The notes: a model not told the origin generated them from the sequence alone. DNA of 64,000 nt from Mycobacterium malmoense (GCF_019645855.1 NZ_CP080999.1:3100001-3164000), one strand, 5' to 3'. Shown: positions 33,622 through 47,496, counted from the first letter of the stretch. Program-made: numbers and translations.

Positions 33622-35558
33622 CGGGGCGGTCCTTTCGTCTGGCCTTCCGCACGCTTGAGTCGCGCTGGCCTGGACGCTAACCGCGGGCACCGACATCTCT
33701 CTCCCGGCGTGGGAATCCGCGCCTGTCGGTGGGCATGCCTAACGTCGCGGCCATGGGTGCAGCCGGCGCGACTCAGCTGAGTTTCGCCGACCTGGGACCT
33801 CCTGCCGACGACGTCCCGCTGCGGGAAACCACTTTCGTCGTGGTGGACCTGGAGACCACCGGCGGGCGCACCAAAAGCACCGGAGGGACACCCGCCGACG
33901 CCATCACCGAGATCGGGGCGGTCAAGGTCCGCGGCGGCGTCGTGCTCGGCGAGTTCGCCACCCTGGTCGACCCGCGCCGCGACATCCCGCCGCAGGTCGT
34001 GCAACTCACCGGCATCACCACGGCGATGGTGTGTGACGCCCCGGCCATCGACGCCGTGCTGCCGATGTTCTTCGAATTCGCCGGCGGCGCGGTGCTGGTC
34101 GCCCACAACGCCGGGTTCGACGTCGGATTCCTGCGGGCCGCCGCCCGGCGATGCGACATCGCCTGGCCCCGGCCGCAGGTGCTGTGCACGGTCCGGCTGG
34201 CCCGCCGGGTGCTGTCCCGAGAGGAGGCGCCCAGCGTGCGGCTCGCCGCGCTGGCGCGGCTGTTCGCCGTCGCGACCCAACCCACCCACCGCGCCCTCGA
34301 CGACGCCCGCGCCACCGTCGACGTGCTACACGCGCTCATCGAGCGGGTGGGCAACCAGGGCGTGCGCACCCTCGCCGACCTGCGCTCGTATCTGCCCGAC
34401 GTGACGCCGGCCCAGCGCCGCAAAAGGGCGCTCGCCGAGGGCCTACCGCACCGGCCCGGGGTCTACCTGTTCCGCGGGCCGGGCGGCGAGACGCTCTACG
34501 TCGGCACCGCCGTCGACCTGCGCCGCCGGGTGAGCCAGTACTTCACCGGCGCCGATCCCCGCGGCCGGATGAAGGAGATGGTCGCGCTGGCCACCGCGGT
34601 CGACCACGTCGAGTGCGCGCACCCGCTGGAGGCCGGGGTCCGCGAACTGCGGATGCTGGCCGCCCACGCCCCGCCGTACAACCGCCGGTCGAGGTTCCCG
34701 CGGCGCTGGTGGTGGCTGGCGCTGACCGACGAGGCGTTTCCGCGGCTGGCGGCGGTCCGGGCGCCGCGGCACGACCGCGCCGTCGGCCCGTTTCGGTCCC
34801 GCACCGACGCCACCGAGACGGCGGACCTGCTGGCGCGGTTCACCGGCGTCCGGACCTGCACCGCGCGACTGGGACGTTCGGCCCTGCACGGGCCGGCCTG
34901 CCCCGAGGCCGAAGTGTCGCCCTGCCCCGCCGCCCGCGACGTCACCGCCACCCAATATGCGGCGGCCGTGGCGCGCGCCGCGGCGCTGATCGACGGCCTG
35001 GACGACGGCGCGCTGGCCGCCGCCGTGCGCCAGGTTGCCGCGCTCGCCGAGCGCCGTCAGTTCGAGAGCGCCGCGCGGCTGCGCGACCGCACCGCCGCCG
35101 CGATCGACGTCCTGTGGCGCGGCCAGCGGCTACGCGCGCTGGCCGCGCTGCCCGAGCTGATCGCCGCCGCGCCGGACGGTCAAAGCGGCTACCACCTCGC
35201 CGTCGTCCGATACGGCCAGCTCGCCGCGGCCGGCACCGCCAAGCGCGGGGTGCCGCCGATGCCGGTGGTCGACGCGATTCACGCTGGCGCACAGGCGATC
35301 CTGCGGGCGGCGGCGCCGCTCGGCGGCGCGCCGGTCGAGGAGACCGCGCTCATCGCGCGCTGGCTGGCCACCCCCGGGGTGCGCATCGTGCGAGTGGCCG
35401 ACGACGACGGATGGGCCTCGCCGCTGCGGTCGGCCGGCGCCTGGGCGGGGTGGGCGGCGCTGGCGCGCTCGGCCCGGCTGGCGGGCGCGCAAGCGCCGAG
35501 CCCGATTGCCCGGCTCCTCCCCGGCCCGGCGGACGGGCCGCATCGTCGCCAGGCCGAC

Positions 35559-37365
<1,807 letters not shown>

Positions 37366-37394
37366 GCAGGCAGCCACCGAACAGGAGTGCTCGG

Positions 37395-38252
37395 TTGAAG
37401 AAACTGAGGTCAACCCGATTTCCCGGTAAGCCGCGGGGTCAGCGAAGCGATCGTGCGCGGCGGCGCCTTCGCCGCCGGTTGTCGGGCGGGCTGCTGCTGC
37501 TGATCGCGCTGACCATCGCCGGCGGTCTGGCCGCCGTGCTGACCCCCACCCCGCAGGTGGCGGTGGCCGACGAGTCGTCATCGGCGCTGCTGCGCACCGG
37601 CAAGCAGCTGTTCGACACCTCCTGCGTGTCCTGCCACGGCGCCAACCTGCAAGGCGTGCCCGACCACGGGCCGAGCCTGATCGGCGTCGGCGAGGCGGCC
37701 GTCTACTTCCAGGTGTCCACCGGCCGGATGCCCGCCATGCGCGGCGAGGCCCAGGCGCCGCGCAAAGAGCCGATCTTCGACGAGTCTCAGATCGACGCGG
37801 TCGGCGCCTTCGTGCAAGCCAACGGCGGTGGTCCCACCGTGGTCCGCAACCCCGACGGCAGCCTCGCGATGCGGTCGCTGCGCGGCGACGACCTGGGCCG
37901 CGGCGGCGACCTGTTCCGGCTCAACTGCGCCTCCTGCCACAACTTCACCGGCAAGGGCGGCGCGTTGTCGTCCGGTAAGTACGCGCCCGACCTGGGTCCC
38001 GCCAACGAGCAGCAAATCCTCACCGCGATGCTGACCGGCCCGCAGAGCATGCCGAAGTTCTCCGATCGCCAGCTCTCCTTCGACGCCAAGAAGGACATCA
38101 TCGGCTACGTCAAGACGGTCAGCGAAGAGCGCCAGCCGGGCGGCTACGGCCTCGGCGGCTTCGGACCCGCGCCCGAGGGCATGGCCATGTGGATCATCGG
38201 GATGATCGCCGCCATCGGGCTGGCACTGTGGATTGGGGCGCGATCATCATGA
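37395..38252 (+). CDS. qcrC: Cytochrome bcc complex diheme cytochrome c subunit QcrC
   Basis: The protein has 285 residues from TTG 37395 with AGGAG 8 nt upstream. A basic N-terminus ([11 protein letters not shown]) and membrane helix are followed by two c-type cytochrome domains with heme motifs CVSCH and CASCH, each with a downstream Met ligand region. The C-terminal helix is [17 protein letters not shown]. It passes electrons from QcrA to the aa3 oxidase. The stop overlaps the qcrA start (ATGA). Confidence 0.95.
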   Translation: MKKLRSTRFPGKPRGQRSDRARRRLRRRLSGGLLLLIALTIAGGLAAVLTPTPQVAVADESSSALLRTGKQLFDTSCVSCHGANLQGVPDHGPSLIGVGEAAVYFQVSTGRMPAMRGEAQAPRKEPIFDESQIDAVGAFVQANGGGPTVVRNPDGSLAMRSLRGDDLGRGGDLFRLNCASCHNFTGKGGALSSGKYAPDLGPANEQQILTAMLTGPQSMPKFSDRQLSFDAKKDIIGYVKTVSEERQPGGYGLGGFGPAPEGMAMWIIGMIAAIGLALWIGARSS

Positions 38253-39424
38253 GCGACTTGTCCAACAAGGGCGCGCAGGAGCCCGACGAGGCGGCGCTGG
38301 CCGTGATGTCGCAGCAGGAGCTGGTGGCGCTGGGCGGCAAACTCGACGGTGTCGAGACCGTCTTCAAGGAGCCCCGCTGGCCGGCCGAGGGCACCAAAGC
38401 CGAAAAGCGCGCCGAGCGCTCGGTGGCGCGGTGGCTTTTGCTGGGCGGCGGGTTCGGGCTGGCCCTGCTGCTCGTCTTCCTGTTCTGGCCGTGGGAGTAC
38501 AAACCCAAGGAGGCCGCGGGCAACTTCCTGTACTCGCTGGCCACGCCGCTGTACGGCCTGACCTTCGGGCTGTCCATCCTGTCGATCGCCGTCGGCGCGA
38601 TCCTTTTCCAGAAAAGGTTTATCCCGGAAGAGATCTCGATCCAACAACGCCACGATGGCGCGTCCCGCGAGGTCGACCGCAAGACGGTCGTGGCGAACCT
38701 GGCCGACGCCTACCAGGGTTCCACGATCGGGCGACGCAAGCTGATCGGGCTGTCGTTGGGCATGGGCCTGGGCGCGTTCGGCCTGAGCACCCTGGTCGCG
38801 TTTGCCGGCGGTCTGATCAAGAACCCGTGGAAGCCGGTGGTGCCCACCGCCGACGGCATGAAGGCCGTGCTGTGGACGTCGGGCTGGACCCCGCGCTACC
38901 ACGGCGAGACCATCTACCTGGCGCGGGCCACCGGCTCGCACTCCGGTGCGCCGTTCGTCAAGATGCGCCCCGAAGACATGGACGCCGGCGGCATGGAAAC
39001 CGTCTTCCCGTGGCGCGAGTCCGACGGCGACGGCACCACCGCGGAATCGCACGAGAAGCTGTCAGCGATCAAGATGGGTATCCGCAACCCGGTGATGCTG
39101 ATCCGGATCCGGCCCAGCGACATGGGCCGGGTGGTCAAACGCCAGGGCCAGGAGAGCTTCAACTTCGGCGAGTTCTTCGCCTTCACCAAGGTGTGCTCGC
39201 ATCTGGGCTGCCCGTCGTCGCTGTACGAAGAGCAGTCCTACCGAATCCTGTGCCCGTGTCACCAGTCGCAGTTCGACGCATTGCATTACGCCAAGCCGAT
39301 TTTCGGTCCGGCGGCGCGCGCGTTGGCGCAACTGCCCATCACCATCGACACCAACGGGTATCTGGTCGCCAACGGCGACTTCGTCGAGCCCGTCGGACCG
39401 GCATTCTGGGAGCGCACGACATGA
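38249..39424 (+). CDS. qcrA: Rieske iron-sulfur subunit QcrA
   Basis: The protein has 391 residues from ATG 38249; longer in-frame starts lie in qcrC. Three membrane helices (for example [20 protein letters not shown]) precede the Rieske domain with cluster motifs CSHLGC and CPCHQS. It accepts electrons from menaquinol at the Qp site. It is between qcrC and qcrB with 4-bp overlaps at both ends, so expression is coupled. Confidence 0.95.
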   Translation: MSDLSNKGAQEPDEAALAVMSQQELVALGGKLDGVETVFKEPRWPAEGTKAEKRAERSVARWLLLGGGFGLALLLVFLFWPWEYKPKEAAGNFLYSLATPLYGLTFGLSILSIAVGAILFQKRFIPEEISIQQRHDGASREVDRKTVVANLADAYQGSTIGRRKLIGLSLGMGLGAFGLSTLVAFAGGLIKNPWKPVVPTADGMKAVLWTSGWTPRYHGETIYLARATGSHSGAPFVKMRPEDMDAGGMETVFPWRESDGDGTTAESHEKLSAIKMGIRNPVMLIRIRPSDMGRVVKRQGQESFNFGEFFAFTKVCSHLGCPSSLYEEQSYRILCPCHQSQFDALHYAKPIFGPAARALAQLPITIDTNGYLVANGDFVEPVGPAFWERTT

Positions 39425-41076
39425 GTCCGAAACTGAGTCCCCCGAAGATCGGTGATGTCCTGGCCCGCCAGGGCGAGGACATCGACACGCGGTATCACCC
39501 GTCGGCGGCGGTGCGCAGACAGCTCAACAAGGTCTTCCCCACGCACTGGTCGTTCCTGCTCGGCGAAATCGCGTTGTACAGCTTCATCATCCTGCTGATC
39601 ACCGGCGTGTACCTGACGCTGTTCTTCGACCCGTCGATGACCGAGGTCACCTACAACGGCGTCTACCAACCGCTGCGTGGGGTCGAGATGTCGCGGGCCT
39701 ACGAATCGGCGCTGAACATCTCCTTCGAGGTCCGGGGCGGCCTGTTCGTCCGCCAGATCCACCACTGGGCCGCGTTGATGTTCGCCGCGGCGATCATGGT
39801 GCACCTGGCGCGCATCTTCTTCACCGGGGCGTTCCGGCGGCCCCGCGAGGCCAACTGGGTGATCGGGTCGCTGCTGCTGATCCTGGCCATGTTCGAGGGC
39901 TACTTCGGCTACTCGCTGCCCGACGACCTGCTGTCGGGCATCGGCCTGCGGGCCGCGCTGTCGTCGATCACGCTGGGCATGCCGGTGATCGGGACCTGGC
40001 TGCACTGGGCGCTGTTCGGCGGCGACTTCCCGGGCACCATCTTGATCCCCCGGCTCTACGCGCTGCACATTTTGCTGCTGCCGGGGATCATCCTGGCCCT
40101 GATCGGGCTGCACCTGGCGTTGGTGTGGTTCCAGAAGCACACCCAGTTCCCCGGTCCCGGCCGCACCGAGCACAACGTCGTCGGCGTGCGGGTGATGCCG
40201 ATCTTCGCGGTCAAGTCCGGCGCGTTCTTCGCGGCCATCGTCGGCGTGCTGGGCCTGATGGGCGGCCTGTTACAGATCAACCCGATCTGGAACCTGGGGC
40301 CCTACAAGCCATCTCAGGTGTCGGCCGGCTCGCAGCCGGACTTCTACATGATGTGGACCGAGGGCCTGGCCCGCATCTGGCCGCCGTGGGAGTTCTACTT
40401 CTGGCATCACACCATTCCCGCGGTGGTCTGGGTCGCGCTGATCATGGGCGCGGTGTTCATCCTGCTGATCATCTACCCGTTCCTGGAGAAGCGGTTCAGC
40501 GGCGACTACGCGCACCACAATTTGCTGCAGCGGCCGCGGGACGTTCCGGTGCGCACGTCGATCGGCGCCATGGCGATCAGCTTCTACATGGTGCTCACCC
40601 TCGCGGCGATGAACGACATCATCGCCTTCAAGTTCCACATCTCGCTGAATGCGACGACGTGGATCGGGCGCATCGGGATGGTGATCCTGCCGCCGTTCGT
40701 CTACTTCATCACCTACCGGTGGTGCCTCGGGCTGCAGCGCAGCGACCGGTCGGTGCTCGAGCATGGCGTCGAGACGGGCATTATCAAGCGGCTGCCGCAC
40801 GGCGCCTACATCGAGCTGCACCAGCCGCTCGGCCCCGTCGACGACCACGGCCACCCGATACCGCTGGAGTACCAGGGCGCGCCGCTGCCCAAGCGAATGA
40901 ACAAGCTGGGCTCGGCGGGGTCACCGGGTGCCGGCAGCTTCTTGTTCGCCGATCCGGCGTCCGAGGACACGGCGCTGCGCGAGGCGGAGCACGCCGCCGA
41001 GCAACGGGCTCTGACCGCGCTGCGCGAACACCAGGAGAGCATCGCCGGTTCCCCTTCCCCGAACGGCGAGCACTAG
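39421..41076 (+). CDS. qcrB: Cytochrome b subunit QcrB
   Basis: This 551-residue protein has eight or so membrane helices, heme b ligands in [20 protein letters not shown] and [20 protein letters not shown], and the Qp-site segment [10 protein letters not shown] with PPWEFYF. Thr313 in [10 protein letters not shown] corresponds to the residue altered in Q203 (telacebec)-resistant M. tuberculosis; the sensitive Thr is present. The C-terminal hydrophilic tail exceeds that of mitochondrial cytochrome b, as usual in actinobacteria. Confidence 0.95.
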   Translation: MSPKLSPPKIGDVLARQGEDIDTRYHPSAAVRRQLNKVFPTHWSFLLGEIALYSFIILLITGVYLTLFFDPSMTEVTYNGVYQPLRGVEMSRAYESALNISFEVRGGLFVRQIHHWAALMFAAAIMVHLARIFFTGAFRRPREANWVIGSLLLILAMFEGYFGYSLPDDLLSGIGLRAALSSITLGMPVIGTWLHWALFGGDFPGTILIPRLYALHILLLPGIILALIGLHLALVWFQKHTQFPGPGRTEHNVVGVRVMPIFAVKSGAFFAAIVGVLGLMGGLLQINPIWNLGPYKPSQVSAGSQPDFYMMWTEGLARIWPPWEFYFWHHTIPAVVWVALIMGAVFILLIIYPFLEKRFSGDYAHHNLLQRPRDVPVRTSIGAMAISFYMVLTLAAMNDIIAFKFHISLNATTWIGRIGMVILPPFVYFITYRWCLGLQRSDRSVLEHGVETGIIKRLPHGAYIELHQPLGPVDDHGHPIPLEYQGAPLPKRMNKLGSAGSPGAGSFLFADPASEDTALREAEHAAEQRALTALREHQESIAGSPSPNGEH

Positions 41077-41258
41077 ACGACGGTCGGGCATCCCCGAGGG
41101 CTAATGGTCTGGTCCGTCAGTTCGTCGGGGCTTACTTCCCTGCGTTGAGATCGACGGTAGCGTGCCGCCTACCTCGAACTTTCCCGCGCCACCGTTGATT
41201 TCGGCGCATCGTGGCCCAAACCGCGGCCCGACCGCCGACAAACTCACGGACCAGACTG

Positions 41259-41705
41259 CTAATGACAGCCGGAGGCGCGCTGTTGCAGGGCGGCCCGCAG
41301 GATCGAGCCCGCGGTGAGGTAGGCGGGTTTGTCCCGGTCGGCGGCATTGACGGGCAGGTCGGCGGCGCAGCGCAGCACCATCAGGGCAAGCGCGCTGTAG
41401 GTCGCGTACGGGATGATGAGCAGGTTCGCGCAGGCATCACCGCCGTTGACGGTCATCACGTGCTGGCGTTTGTGTTCCCATCCCGGCCAGTTGAAGTCGG
41501 GTGGCCGTTGTAACGGTGGCCAGTTGACGTTGATGGAGGTGATGTCTCCGAGCACGGGAGTCAGGACCGCGACAAGGTCGGGTAGTTCGTTGGTGATGCG
41601 GTCCGCGCGTGGCCACCACGCGCCGTCGATGGTGCGCCCGAGCTCGCGGGCCACCGCCAGCCGGACCGGATTGGCCCGGCCGCGGCCCCCGAACGGGCGG
41701 GTCAT
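41259..41705 (-). CDS. DUF5994-type protein
   Basis: The protein has 148 residues from ATG 41705 (MTRPFGGRGRANPVRLAV). TIDGAWWPRADRITNELPDL and LLIIPYATYSALALMVL match the DUF5994 pattern as I recall it (DGAWWPRS...EL, then LLVVPP). An upstream in-frame ATG adds 43 low-complexity residues and is less likely. No strong ribosome binding site is seen. Function is unknown. It lies in a segment between qcrB and the mmpS3 cluster that is absent at this spot in M. tuberculosis. Confidence 0.6.
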   Translation of the reverse strand: MTRPFGGRGRANPVRLAVARELGRTIDGAWWPRADRITNELPDLVAVLTPVLGDITSINVNWPPLQRPPDFNWPGWEHKRQHVMTVNGGDACANLLIIPYATYSALALMVLRCAADLPVNAADRDKPAYLTAGSILRAALQQRASGCH

Positions 41706-41971
41706 CGGAGGCGTCGCTGTGGACGCGGGTTTCACGGTACGTGCCTGCTGTGCACGAGAGCCAGACTTGGAATGTCTGATCGCGGGACAGGGAGGGTTGC
41801 ACAATCCACGGGCGGTTCCCTTCAAACTCGGCATCGTCGCCCCGCGGTCGCGGCGCGGACGGAGGGATCACATTGCCTGTGGGTGTCACCCGCGACGATC
41901 GCGGCGGACCACCGCTGACAACGAAACGGCTCGCCCCTGACGCTACGCCACCAGCGACCCACCAAGCGCCA

Positions 41972-43606
41972 TCAGGTAACCAATGACAGCGCGTAAGCCC
42001 GGCGCAGCTTTCCCGACGGTGTCTTGGGGATGGCGCCCGGGGCCAGCACCACCACATTGCGTGGCCGCGCCGCGACTTCGGTGACGACTTCGTGGGCCAC
42101 CTCGTGCTTGATGCGCCGCACCTGCGCTGGGTCGTCGACGTTGTTCGATTCCACGGCCACGGCAAACGATTCCCGGGAATGGCCGGCGTCGAGCCGCACG
42201 GCGGCCGCGCAGCCCGCACGCACGCCCATGACTCGCCCGGCCGCACGTTCTACGTCAGTGGGGTAGATGTTGCGTCCGGCCATGATAATCACGTCCTTGG
42301 CCCGGCCGCAGACCACGACGTGGCCCTGCTCGGTGAGATAACCCAGATCCCCGGTGTTGAACCATCCCTGGTCATCTTGGGCGGCCACAAAACCGGCCGC
42401 CGTGACATATCCGGATGTGACCGGATCCCCCCGTACCTCGATGAGCCCCACACCGCGGATTGGCTCGACGGCGCCATCCTCGTCAACGATGCGGGCCTGT
42501 ATGCCGTTCAACAATGGCCCCAGCGACGCCAGCCGGCGGGTATTGCCGGTGGTGGCGGGCACTGCCCGGCGCAGCACCGCGAGCATGTCGGCGTCCACCT
42601 CATCAACCACCAGTCCGCGGCCGCATTGCGAAAACGACACCGCCACAGTGGTTTCGGCCATCCCGTAGGCCGGCAAAATCGCCTCGGGACGCAGGCCGAA
42701 CGACGCCCCGGCCGCACAGAGATCCTCCACATCGGTCGGTTCGACCTGTTCGGAACCCGATAACGCCCACCGTAACGACGACAAATCAAAATCACCGGGC
42801 CTCGCATGCCGGCGTAACCGCTTCGCCAGCAATGCGTAAGCAAAGTTCGGCGCCGCGGTCATCGTCGCCCGGTACTTGTCAATCAGCTTGGGCCACAACA
42901 AGATATCCGCCAAGAAGTCGACCGGCGTGACCTTGACCAACTCGGCACCGAACAACATCGGCACCGTCAAAAACCCAGTCATACCCATGTCATGAAACAG
43001 CGGCAACCAGCTCACGATCACATCGGTATCCAGGTCATGCTGGGCGCCGACGAACATCGCCTCGGCGTTGGCGATCACATTGGCATGGGTGATCGCCACC
43101 GCTTTGGGGCAGCCCGTCGAGCCAGACGTCAACTGCAACAGCGCCAGATCGTCCTCATCGCTGCCCACGACGTTGATCGGCGCGGCGGTCAACAGCTCGG
43201 CGATCGTCACGACGGTAACGCCGTGCTCGGACAGCACCGCCACGACGGCCATGAACGGATCCGACACGATCACCACCGTCGCCTCGATCATGGCGATGAC
43301 CGCCAACGTGTCGTGCGCCCACGCCTGCAGATCGGTGCGCGGCGTTGGCTGATGCAACATCGTCAAACACGCGCCCCGCAACCAAACACCCTGCGCGGTC
43401 GGCGCGATCTCCACCGGGGCACCGGCCAGCACACCCACTCGATCACCCGGGCCGACCCCCAACGCGGCCAAACCACCCGCTACCCGCCGAGCCCGCTGAT
43501 GAACCTCACCCCAGTCGGACCGTACCGGCGAGTCAGGGTCGCCAGTCACCAGGCCGTGGGTACTCGATTCCGCACTGCGCAGCATCGACTCAACGAATCT
43601 GCTCAC
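41972..43606 (-). CDS. Pks16-like acyl-AMP ligase
   Basis: The protein has 544 residues from GTG 43606 (GGAGG 5 nt upstream), the same length that I recall for M. tuberculosis Pks16 (Rv1013), which it resembles throughout. ANL motifs are [57 protein letters not shown] and [10 protein letters not shown]. It should activate a fatty acid as acyl-AMP, perhaps for a carrier protein. No PKS or carrier gene is beside it. A paralogue may exist elsewhere in the genome. Confidence 0.8.
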   Translation of the reverse strand: MSRFVESMLRSAESSTHGLVTGDPDSPVRSDWGEVHQRARRVAGGLAALGVGPGDRVGVLAGAPVEIAPTAQGVWLRGACLTMLHQPTPRTDLQAWAHDTLAVIAMIEATVVIVSDPFMAVVAVLSEHGVTVVTIAELLTAAPINVVGSDEDDLALLQLTSGSTGCPKAVAITHANVIANAEAMFVGAQHDLDTDVIVSWLPLFHDMGMTGFLTVPMLFGAELVKVTPVDFLADILLWPKLIDKYRATMTAAPNFAYALLAKRLRRHARPGDFDLSSLRWALSGSEQVEPTDVEDLCAAGASFGLRPEAILPAYGMAETTVAVSFSQCGRGLVVDEVDADMLAVLRRAVPATTGNTRRLASLGPLLNGIQARIVDEDGAVEPIRGVGLIEVRGDPVTSGYVTAAGFVAAQDDQGWFNTGDLGYLTEQGHVVVCGRAKDVIIMAGRNIYPTDVERAAGRVMGVRAGCAAAVRLDAGHSRESFAVAVESNNVDDPAQVRRIKHEVAHEVVTEVAARPRNVVVLAPGAIPKTPSGKLRRAYALSLVT

Positions 43607-43893
43607 GGCCACCTCCCCCATAACAGGCCGGGCAACTGACCCGCTTTCCGCCATCTCGGGACATATGAGGTGACGGCTTGACGCTACCGCTCTAACGAGC
43701 GCACCTTGGACAGGCACGCCGACATGACCCGGCGTCGAGGTGGCCGCGGCGCTGCTCGGGGCACTGCACAAGCCGTTCCAACGAGGGCCGCACTTGCCCT
43801 CTGTCCCTTTCGGCGCGCGATCCGATCCGCTTCGGTCGGCGCGCGCCGCGAATCAAGGTAATGTATGAGCAACTAACGCGAGGATAGGCGGGC

Positions 43894-44127
43894 ATGGCGA
43901 TACAGAACTGGTGCGACGCACCCGAGATTCACCCGTCGGAGATCCGGGTCGGTGACATCATCGGCACGACGCGGCCCACCCATCTGCGCTACACGGTCAA
44001 GCTGATCAGCGGCCCACAGACAAGTCCGGGGCGGTGGACATTTTTCTGCCGCGACGCCAAGGGCGTGCAGCATCTGAGCACGTTCGGGGACGACGAGTTA
44101 GTTCGCCGGTACGCCAAAGCGTCCTGA
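43894..44127 (+). CDS. Small hypothetical protein
   Basis: This 77-residue protein starts MAIQNWCDAPEIHPSEIRVG, then YTVKLISGPQTSPGRWTFFC, an Asp-rich turn and a charged end. It looks like a small beta-rich cytosolic protein. GAGGATAGGCGG upstream is a moderate ribosome binding site. It is tail-to-tail with the DUF2561 gene. I do not recognise it, but codon use and composition are credible. Confidence 0.5.
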   Translation: MAIQNWCDAPEIHPSEIRVGDIIGTTRPTHLRYTVKLISGPQTSPGRWTFFCRDAKGVQHLSTFGDDELVRRYAKAS

Positions 44128-44146
44128 CGACGCCCCGGAAACTCGG

Positions 44147-44788
44147 CTAGCGCGCGGCAACCACGCGGCGCAGCTGCCGAATGTGTAGCCACTCGACCAC
44201 CGGCATCGCCGCGGTGACGATCCCGGCCAGCCCGTAGCCGACCCACGACGGGCCGTCGTGGCCGACGGCCATCAGGTAGGTCGCCGCCGCGACCGCGATC
44301 AGCGCGGCGCCCATCGTGCCCGTCAGCACTACCGTGCCACGCAACCAGACCCGGTCCACAGCCGCGCCGGACCACTCGCCCGCCGGCTCCACCGCCCGCA
44401 CCCGTTGCTGGCGCGCCCGCTCGGCGGCGGTGCGCGGGGCGGGCGACATGAGGCGGACCGGGGGCCTGGCCTGCCCGCGTGCCGAGCCGGCGGACCGCGC
44501 AGCCGGGTCGGTCAGGCCCATGCGGCGAGCCCGCAACAGCACCGGGATCGCGCCGGCGATGATCAGCGCGGAAACGATGATGACGGCGTACAGCACCCAC
44601 GGTGTGTGCGGGTTTTTGGCCATCTGGTGGAAGCCCCGCCCCAGATCCACCAGCGCGACGGCGGCGGCCACGCTCATGCCCAACAACACCAGCCAGATGG
44701 CGGCGCACGCCCCGACCAGGATGCGGTCGACGACGTCCGGTGGAACGGTGTCCGACCCGCGCCGGTATGCCGAATACCTGCTGACCAT
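44147..44788 (-). CDS. DUF2561 membrane protein (Rv2197c type)
   Basis: The protein has 213 residues from ATG 44788, which overlaps the mmpS3 stop by one base; longer in-frame starts lie inside mmpS3. Four membrane helices are visible: ILVGACAAIWLVLLGMSVAA, LYAVIIVSALIIAGAIPVLL, GTMGAALIAVAAATYLMAVG and the one around VGYGLAGIVTAAMPVV. A basic cytosolic loop lies between helices 2 and 3. Translation is coupled to mmpS3. Function is unknown. Confidence 0.8.
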   Translation of the reverse strand: MVSRYSAYRRGSDTVPPDVVDRILVGACAAIWLVLLGMSVAAAVALVDLGRGFHQMAKNPHTPWVLYAVIIVSALIIAGAIPVLLRARRMGLTDPAARSAGSARGQARPPVRLMSPAPRTAAERARQQRVRAVEPAGEWSGAAVDRVWLRGTVVLTGTMGAALIAVAAATYLMAVGHDGPSWVGYGLAGIVTAAMPVVEWLHIRQLRRVVAAR

Positions 44789-45741
44789 CAGCAGCTCGTC
44801 TGCGGTGCGTCGTTGGTATTGGACGACAGCACCGTTCCGTCGCTTGTGGTGATCGAGCAGTTGAGCCTGCTGACCCGGAAAAGGCTCGACGCCTCGACCG
44901 AGCCGACGTCGGAATTCGAGATCGGCGTGACGGTCATCGACCATGGGATGTACACGTTGTGCTGCGTGCGCCGCCGCCCGGAGGCGTCGACGTAGGTGAC
45001 CGAAATGATGTCGCCCGGGGCTTTGGTGCCGGTCACCGAGTAGGTGACCTGCCGCGGGCCGGCCGGGGTGGTCGCGGTCGGCGGAGGCGCGGCCGGTGCC
45101 GTCGTCGTTGTCGCCGGCGCCGGGTTGGTCGTAGACGGAGGAGCCGGCGGGGGCGGCGGCGGGGGCGGGGGCGGCGTCACCGTCACGGTCTGGGTCTCCG
45201 TTGCCGTTGGGGCCTGGGTGCTGGGCGGCGGGGGCGGGGGTGGGGGTGGCGGTGTGGTGGTTGTTATTTCGTCTTGCACCGGCGGTGTCGACGGCGCGGT
45301 GCTGGTCGCGGGATTGGCGAGTTTGCTGGTGTCGGTGCGCGTGACGAGCAGCGACACCGACACCACGAGCGCGATCGCGGCCACGATGGCGGCGACGCCG
45401 ACCACCCATGGCCAGCGCGGAGCGCCGTGTTCCTCGTCGGAGTCGGACGGCTCGTCATAGCTGTCGTAGTCGTAAAGCCTGAGATCGGCGGGCACGTATG
45501 GGCCGCTGACGAAATGCTCGGACTCCGGGGCGGAGTAGGCCCGCGAGTAGGCGTCGGTCTGGCCGGTCTGGCCGGCCGGTATTTCGGCGCTGTCGTCGAG
45601 GGGTTCCGGCCGGTCGCCGGAATGGAGTTCGTCGGGTTCCACGTCGTCGCCGGACGCGCCGCCGGAATCCGGTTCGTGGCTGAGCTCGCTGGCGGAATCG
45701 GGTTCTTCAGGATCCCATCCCGGGGGGTTTGGCCCGCTCAT
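44788..45741 (-). CDS. mmpS3: MmpS3 membrane protein
   Basis: The protein has 317 residues: a long acidic cytosolic N-terminus (about 110 residues with [14 protein letters not shown]), one membrane helix ([20 protein letters not shown]) and a Thr/Pro-rich linker with two polyproline runs. The periplasmic MmpS domain ([20 protein letters not shown]) ends in Cys. MmpS proteins usually pair with MmpL transporters, but MmpS3 has none adjacent here or in M. tuberculosis. Its position downstream of ctaC-ctaF is conserved. Confidence 0.85.
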   Translation of the reverse strand: MSGPNPPGWDPEEPDSASELSHEPDSGGASGDDVEPDELHSGDRPEPLDDSAEIPAGQTGQTDAYSRAYSAPESEHFVSGPYVPADLRLYDYDSYDEPSDSDEEHGAPRWPWVVGVAAIVAAIALVVSVSLLVTRTDTSKLANPATSTAPSTPPVQDEITTTTPPPPPPPPPPSTQAPTATETQTVTVTPPPPPPPPPPAPPSTTNPAPATTTTAPAAPPPTATTPAGPRQVTYSVTGTKAPGDIISVTYVDASGRRRTQHNVYIPWSMTVTPISNSDVGSVEASSLFRVSRLNCSITTSDGTVLSSNTNDAPQTSC

Positions 45742-45924
45742 CTTTGCCTGCCCTGTCCAACTGCATCACCAGCGCGCGGGGCTCCGCGGATCCATCGTTG
45801 CGCGCGCGCTCGGAAGATTCTCATTGTGCCTGGGCAAACCCTACCGAACCGAATGGGGCGAAGAAGTCTTGGCGACCGGGCCACGGATCAACTGATGCCC
45901 GGATTGTGACCTTCGAGACGCAAA

Positions 45925-46344
45925 TCAGTGCTTCTCGGGACCGACGTAGTACTCGAAGACCAATCCGGCCGCCGAAGCCAGGACAAACACCACCCCGGCA
46001 ACGATCAACCACGGCAGCCACAGTGCAATGCCGGTCGCCGCCACCGAGCCCGACAGCGCGACCAGGATCGGCCACCAACTGTGCGGGCTGAAGAAGCCCA
46101 ATTCCCCTGCGCCGTCGCTGATCTCAGCGCCCTCGTAGTCCTCGGGCCGGGTGTCCAGCCGGCGTGCCACGAACCGGAAGAAGGTCGCCGTGATCAACGC
46201 CAGGCCACCGGTCAGCGCCAGCGCGGTGGTGCCCGCCCACTCCTCGCCGCCGGTGGCGAACAGCGCCGTCAGCACCCCGTACAGCACCGCCGTCACAACG
46301 AAAAAAGCGGCGATAAATTCGAACAGCCTCGCTTCGATATGCAT
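45925..46344 (-). CDS. ctaF: Cytochrome c oxidase subunit IV CtaF
   Basis: This 139-residue protein has four membrane helices, beginning [20 protein letters not shown] and including [20 protein letters not shown]. It is the actinobacterial subunit IV of the aa3 oxidase. It starts 11 bp after the ctaC stop, so the two are co-transcribed. Confidence 0.93.
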   Translation of the reverse strand: MHIEARLFEFIAAFFVVTAVLYGVLTALFATGGEEWAGTTALALTGGLALITATFFRFVARRLDTRPEDYEGAEISDGAGELGFFSPHSWWPILVALSGSVAATGIALWLPWLIVAGVVFVLASAAGLVFEYYVGPEKH

Positions 46345-46355
46345 TGCGTCCTCAC

Positions 46356-47453
46356 CTACTGGCTTGTGGTCTTTTCACCACGGCGGGTGTCGAACGGGTG
46401 GGTGGTCACCGCCACCGGGGACTGGGCGATCGCCTGCAGCGCTTCGGCGTTGGTCTTTCCGGCGATCCGCTGCTGCAGGTAGGCCTTGAAGTCGTTGGCC
46501 GCCACCACCCGAACCTCGAAATTCATCATCGAGTGATAGGTGCCGCAGAACTCCGCGCAGTGACCGACAAACGCCCCGGTCTTGGTGATCTCGTCGACCT
46601 GGAACACGTTGACGGAGTTGTTCGCCTCGGGGTTGGGCATCACGTCGCGCTTGAACAGGAACTCCGGCACCCAGAAGGTGTGCACGACGTCCGCGGACGC
46701 CAGTCGGAATTCGACGCGCTTGCCGGCCGGCAGCACCAGCACCGGGATTTCGGTGGCAGTTCCCAGGGTTTCGACCTTGTCGAAATTCAGATAGGTCCGG
46801 TCCTCGGTGTTGAGCCCGCGCACCGGCCCGACGAGCTCCTCGCCGTGGGCATCCTTGCCTTCCGGCTTGGAGACCATCGCGTTCTTGCGCGCCGGATCGG
46901 CGCCGTCGTAGGTCAGCGTGCCGTCCTTGAAATCGACGCGCTGGTAACCGAACTTCCAGTTCCATTGGAAGGCAGTGACGTCGATCACGACCTCGGGGTC
47001 CTTGGCCAGATGCAGCATCTTCTCCTGCACCACCACGGTGAAGTAGAACAACACCGAGATGATCAAGAACGGCGTCACGGTGAGCACCAGCTCCAGCGGC
47101 ATGTTGTAGCCGAACTGCCGAGGCAGTTCGGTGTCGGTCGCCTTCTTCCGGTGAAACGCCGAGGACCAGAAGATGAGGCCCCACACGATGACCCCGACGA
47201 CCAGCGAGGCGATCACCGCCCCGATCCACAGCTCCCGGTTGAGGTGGGCCTGCGGGGTGATGCCCTCCGGCCAGCCCATGCCCAGCGCTTCCGACCAGCT
47301 GCATCCGCTCAGGGTTACCGCCAGGACGCCCAGCGTCGCGGCCAGCGCCAGGGGCCGAAGACGACGGGACAGACCTCGAGGAACGCCTCCGGAACCGCGC
47401 TGGAATCTGCCCTGCGACAAGCGTTGCGAACGGACCTGCTCGCGAGGTGTCAC
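46356..47453 (-). CDS. ctaC: Cytochrome c oxidase subunit II CtaC
   Basis: The protein has 365 residues from GTG 47453 ([14 protein letters not shown]); an ATG 24 nt upstream is possible. A lipoprotein signal with lipobox LSGC is followed by two membrane helices ([20 protein letters not shown] and the one around [16 protein letters not shown]). The CuA domain has the ligands of [13 protein letters not shown]. It receives electrons from QcrC hemes in the supercomplex. It is divergent from asnB. Confidence 0.94.
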   Translation of the reverse strand: MTPREQVRSQRLSQGRFQRGSGGVPRGLSRRLRPLALAATLGVLAVTLSGCSWSEALGMGWPEGITPQAHLNRELWIGAVIASLVVGVIVWGLIFWSSAFHRKKATDTELPRQFGYNMPLELVLTVTPFLIISVLFYFTVVVQEKMLHLAKDPEVVIDVTAFQWNWKFGYQRVDFKDGTLTYDGADPARKNAMVSKPEGKDAHGEELVGPVRGLNTEDRTYLNFDKVETLGTATEIPVLVLPAGKRVEFRLASADVVHTFWVPEFLFKRDVMPNPEANNSVNVFQVDEITKTGAFVGHCAEFCGTYHSMMNFEVRVVAANDFKAYLQQRIAGKTNAEALQAIAQSPVAVTTHPFDTRRGEKTTSQ

Positions 47454-47483
47454 GTCGGCGCCTCCTGCTTCGGACATCGAATA

Positions 47484-47496
47484 CTACGCAGCGTAG
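47484..47496. promoter_or_regulatory. Inverted repeat in the ctaC-asnB divergent promoter region
   Basis: CTACGC-A-GCGTAG is a perfect palindrome with 6-bp arms, 31 bp upstream of the ctaC GTG and 82 bp upstream of asnB. It is a possible operator for either gene; the regulator is unknown. Confidence 0.35.

Noticed and set aside
38233..41076. A single 947-codon frame running through qcrA and qcrB
   Set aside because: The first 396 codons are an out-of-frame reading of qcrA rich in Arg; the true qcrB starts at ATG 39421 overlapping the qcrA stop.
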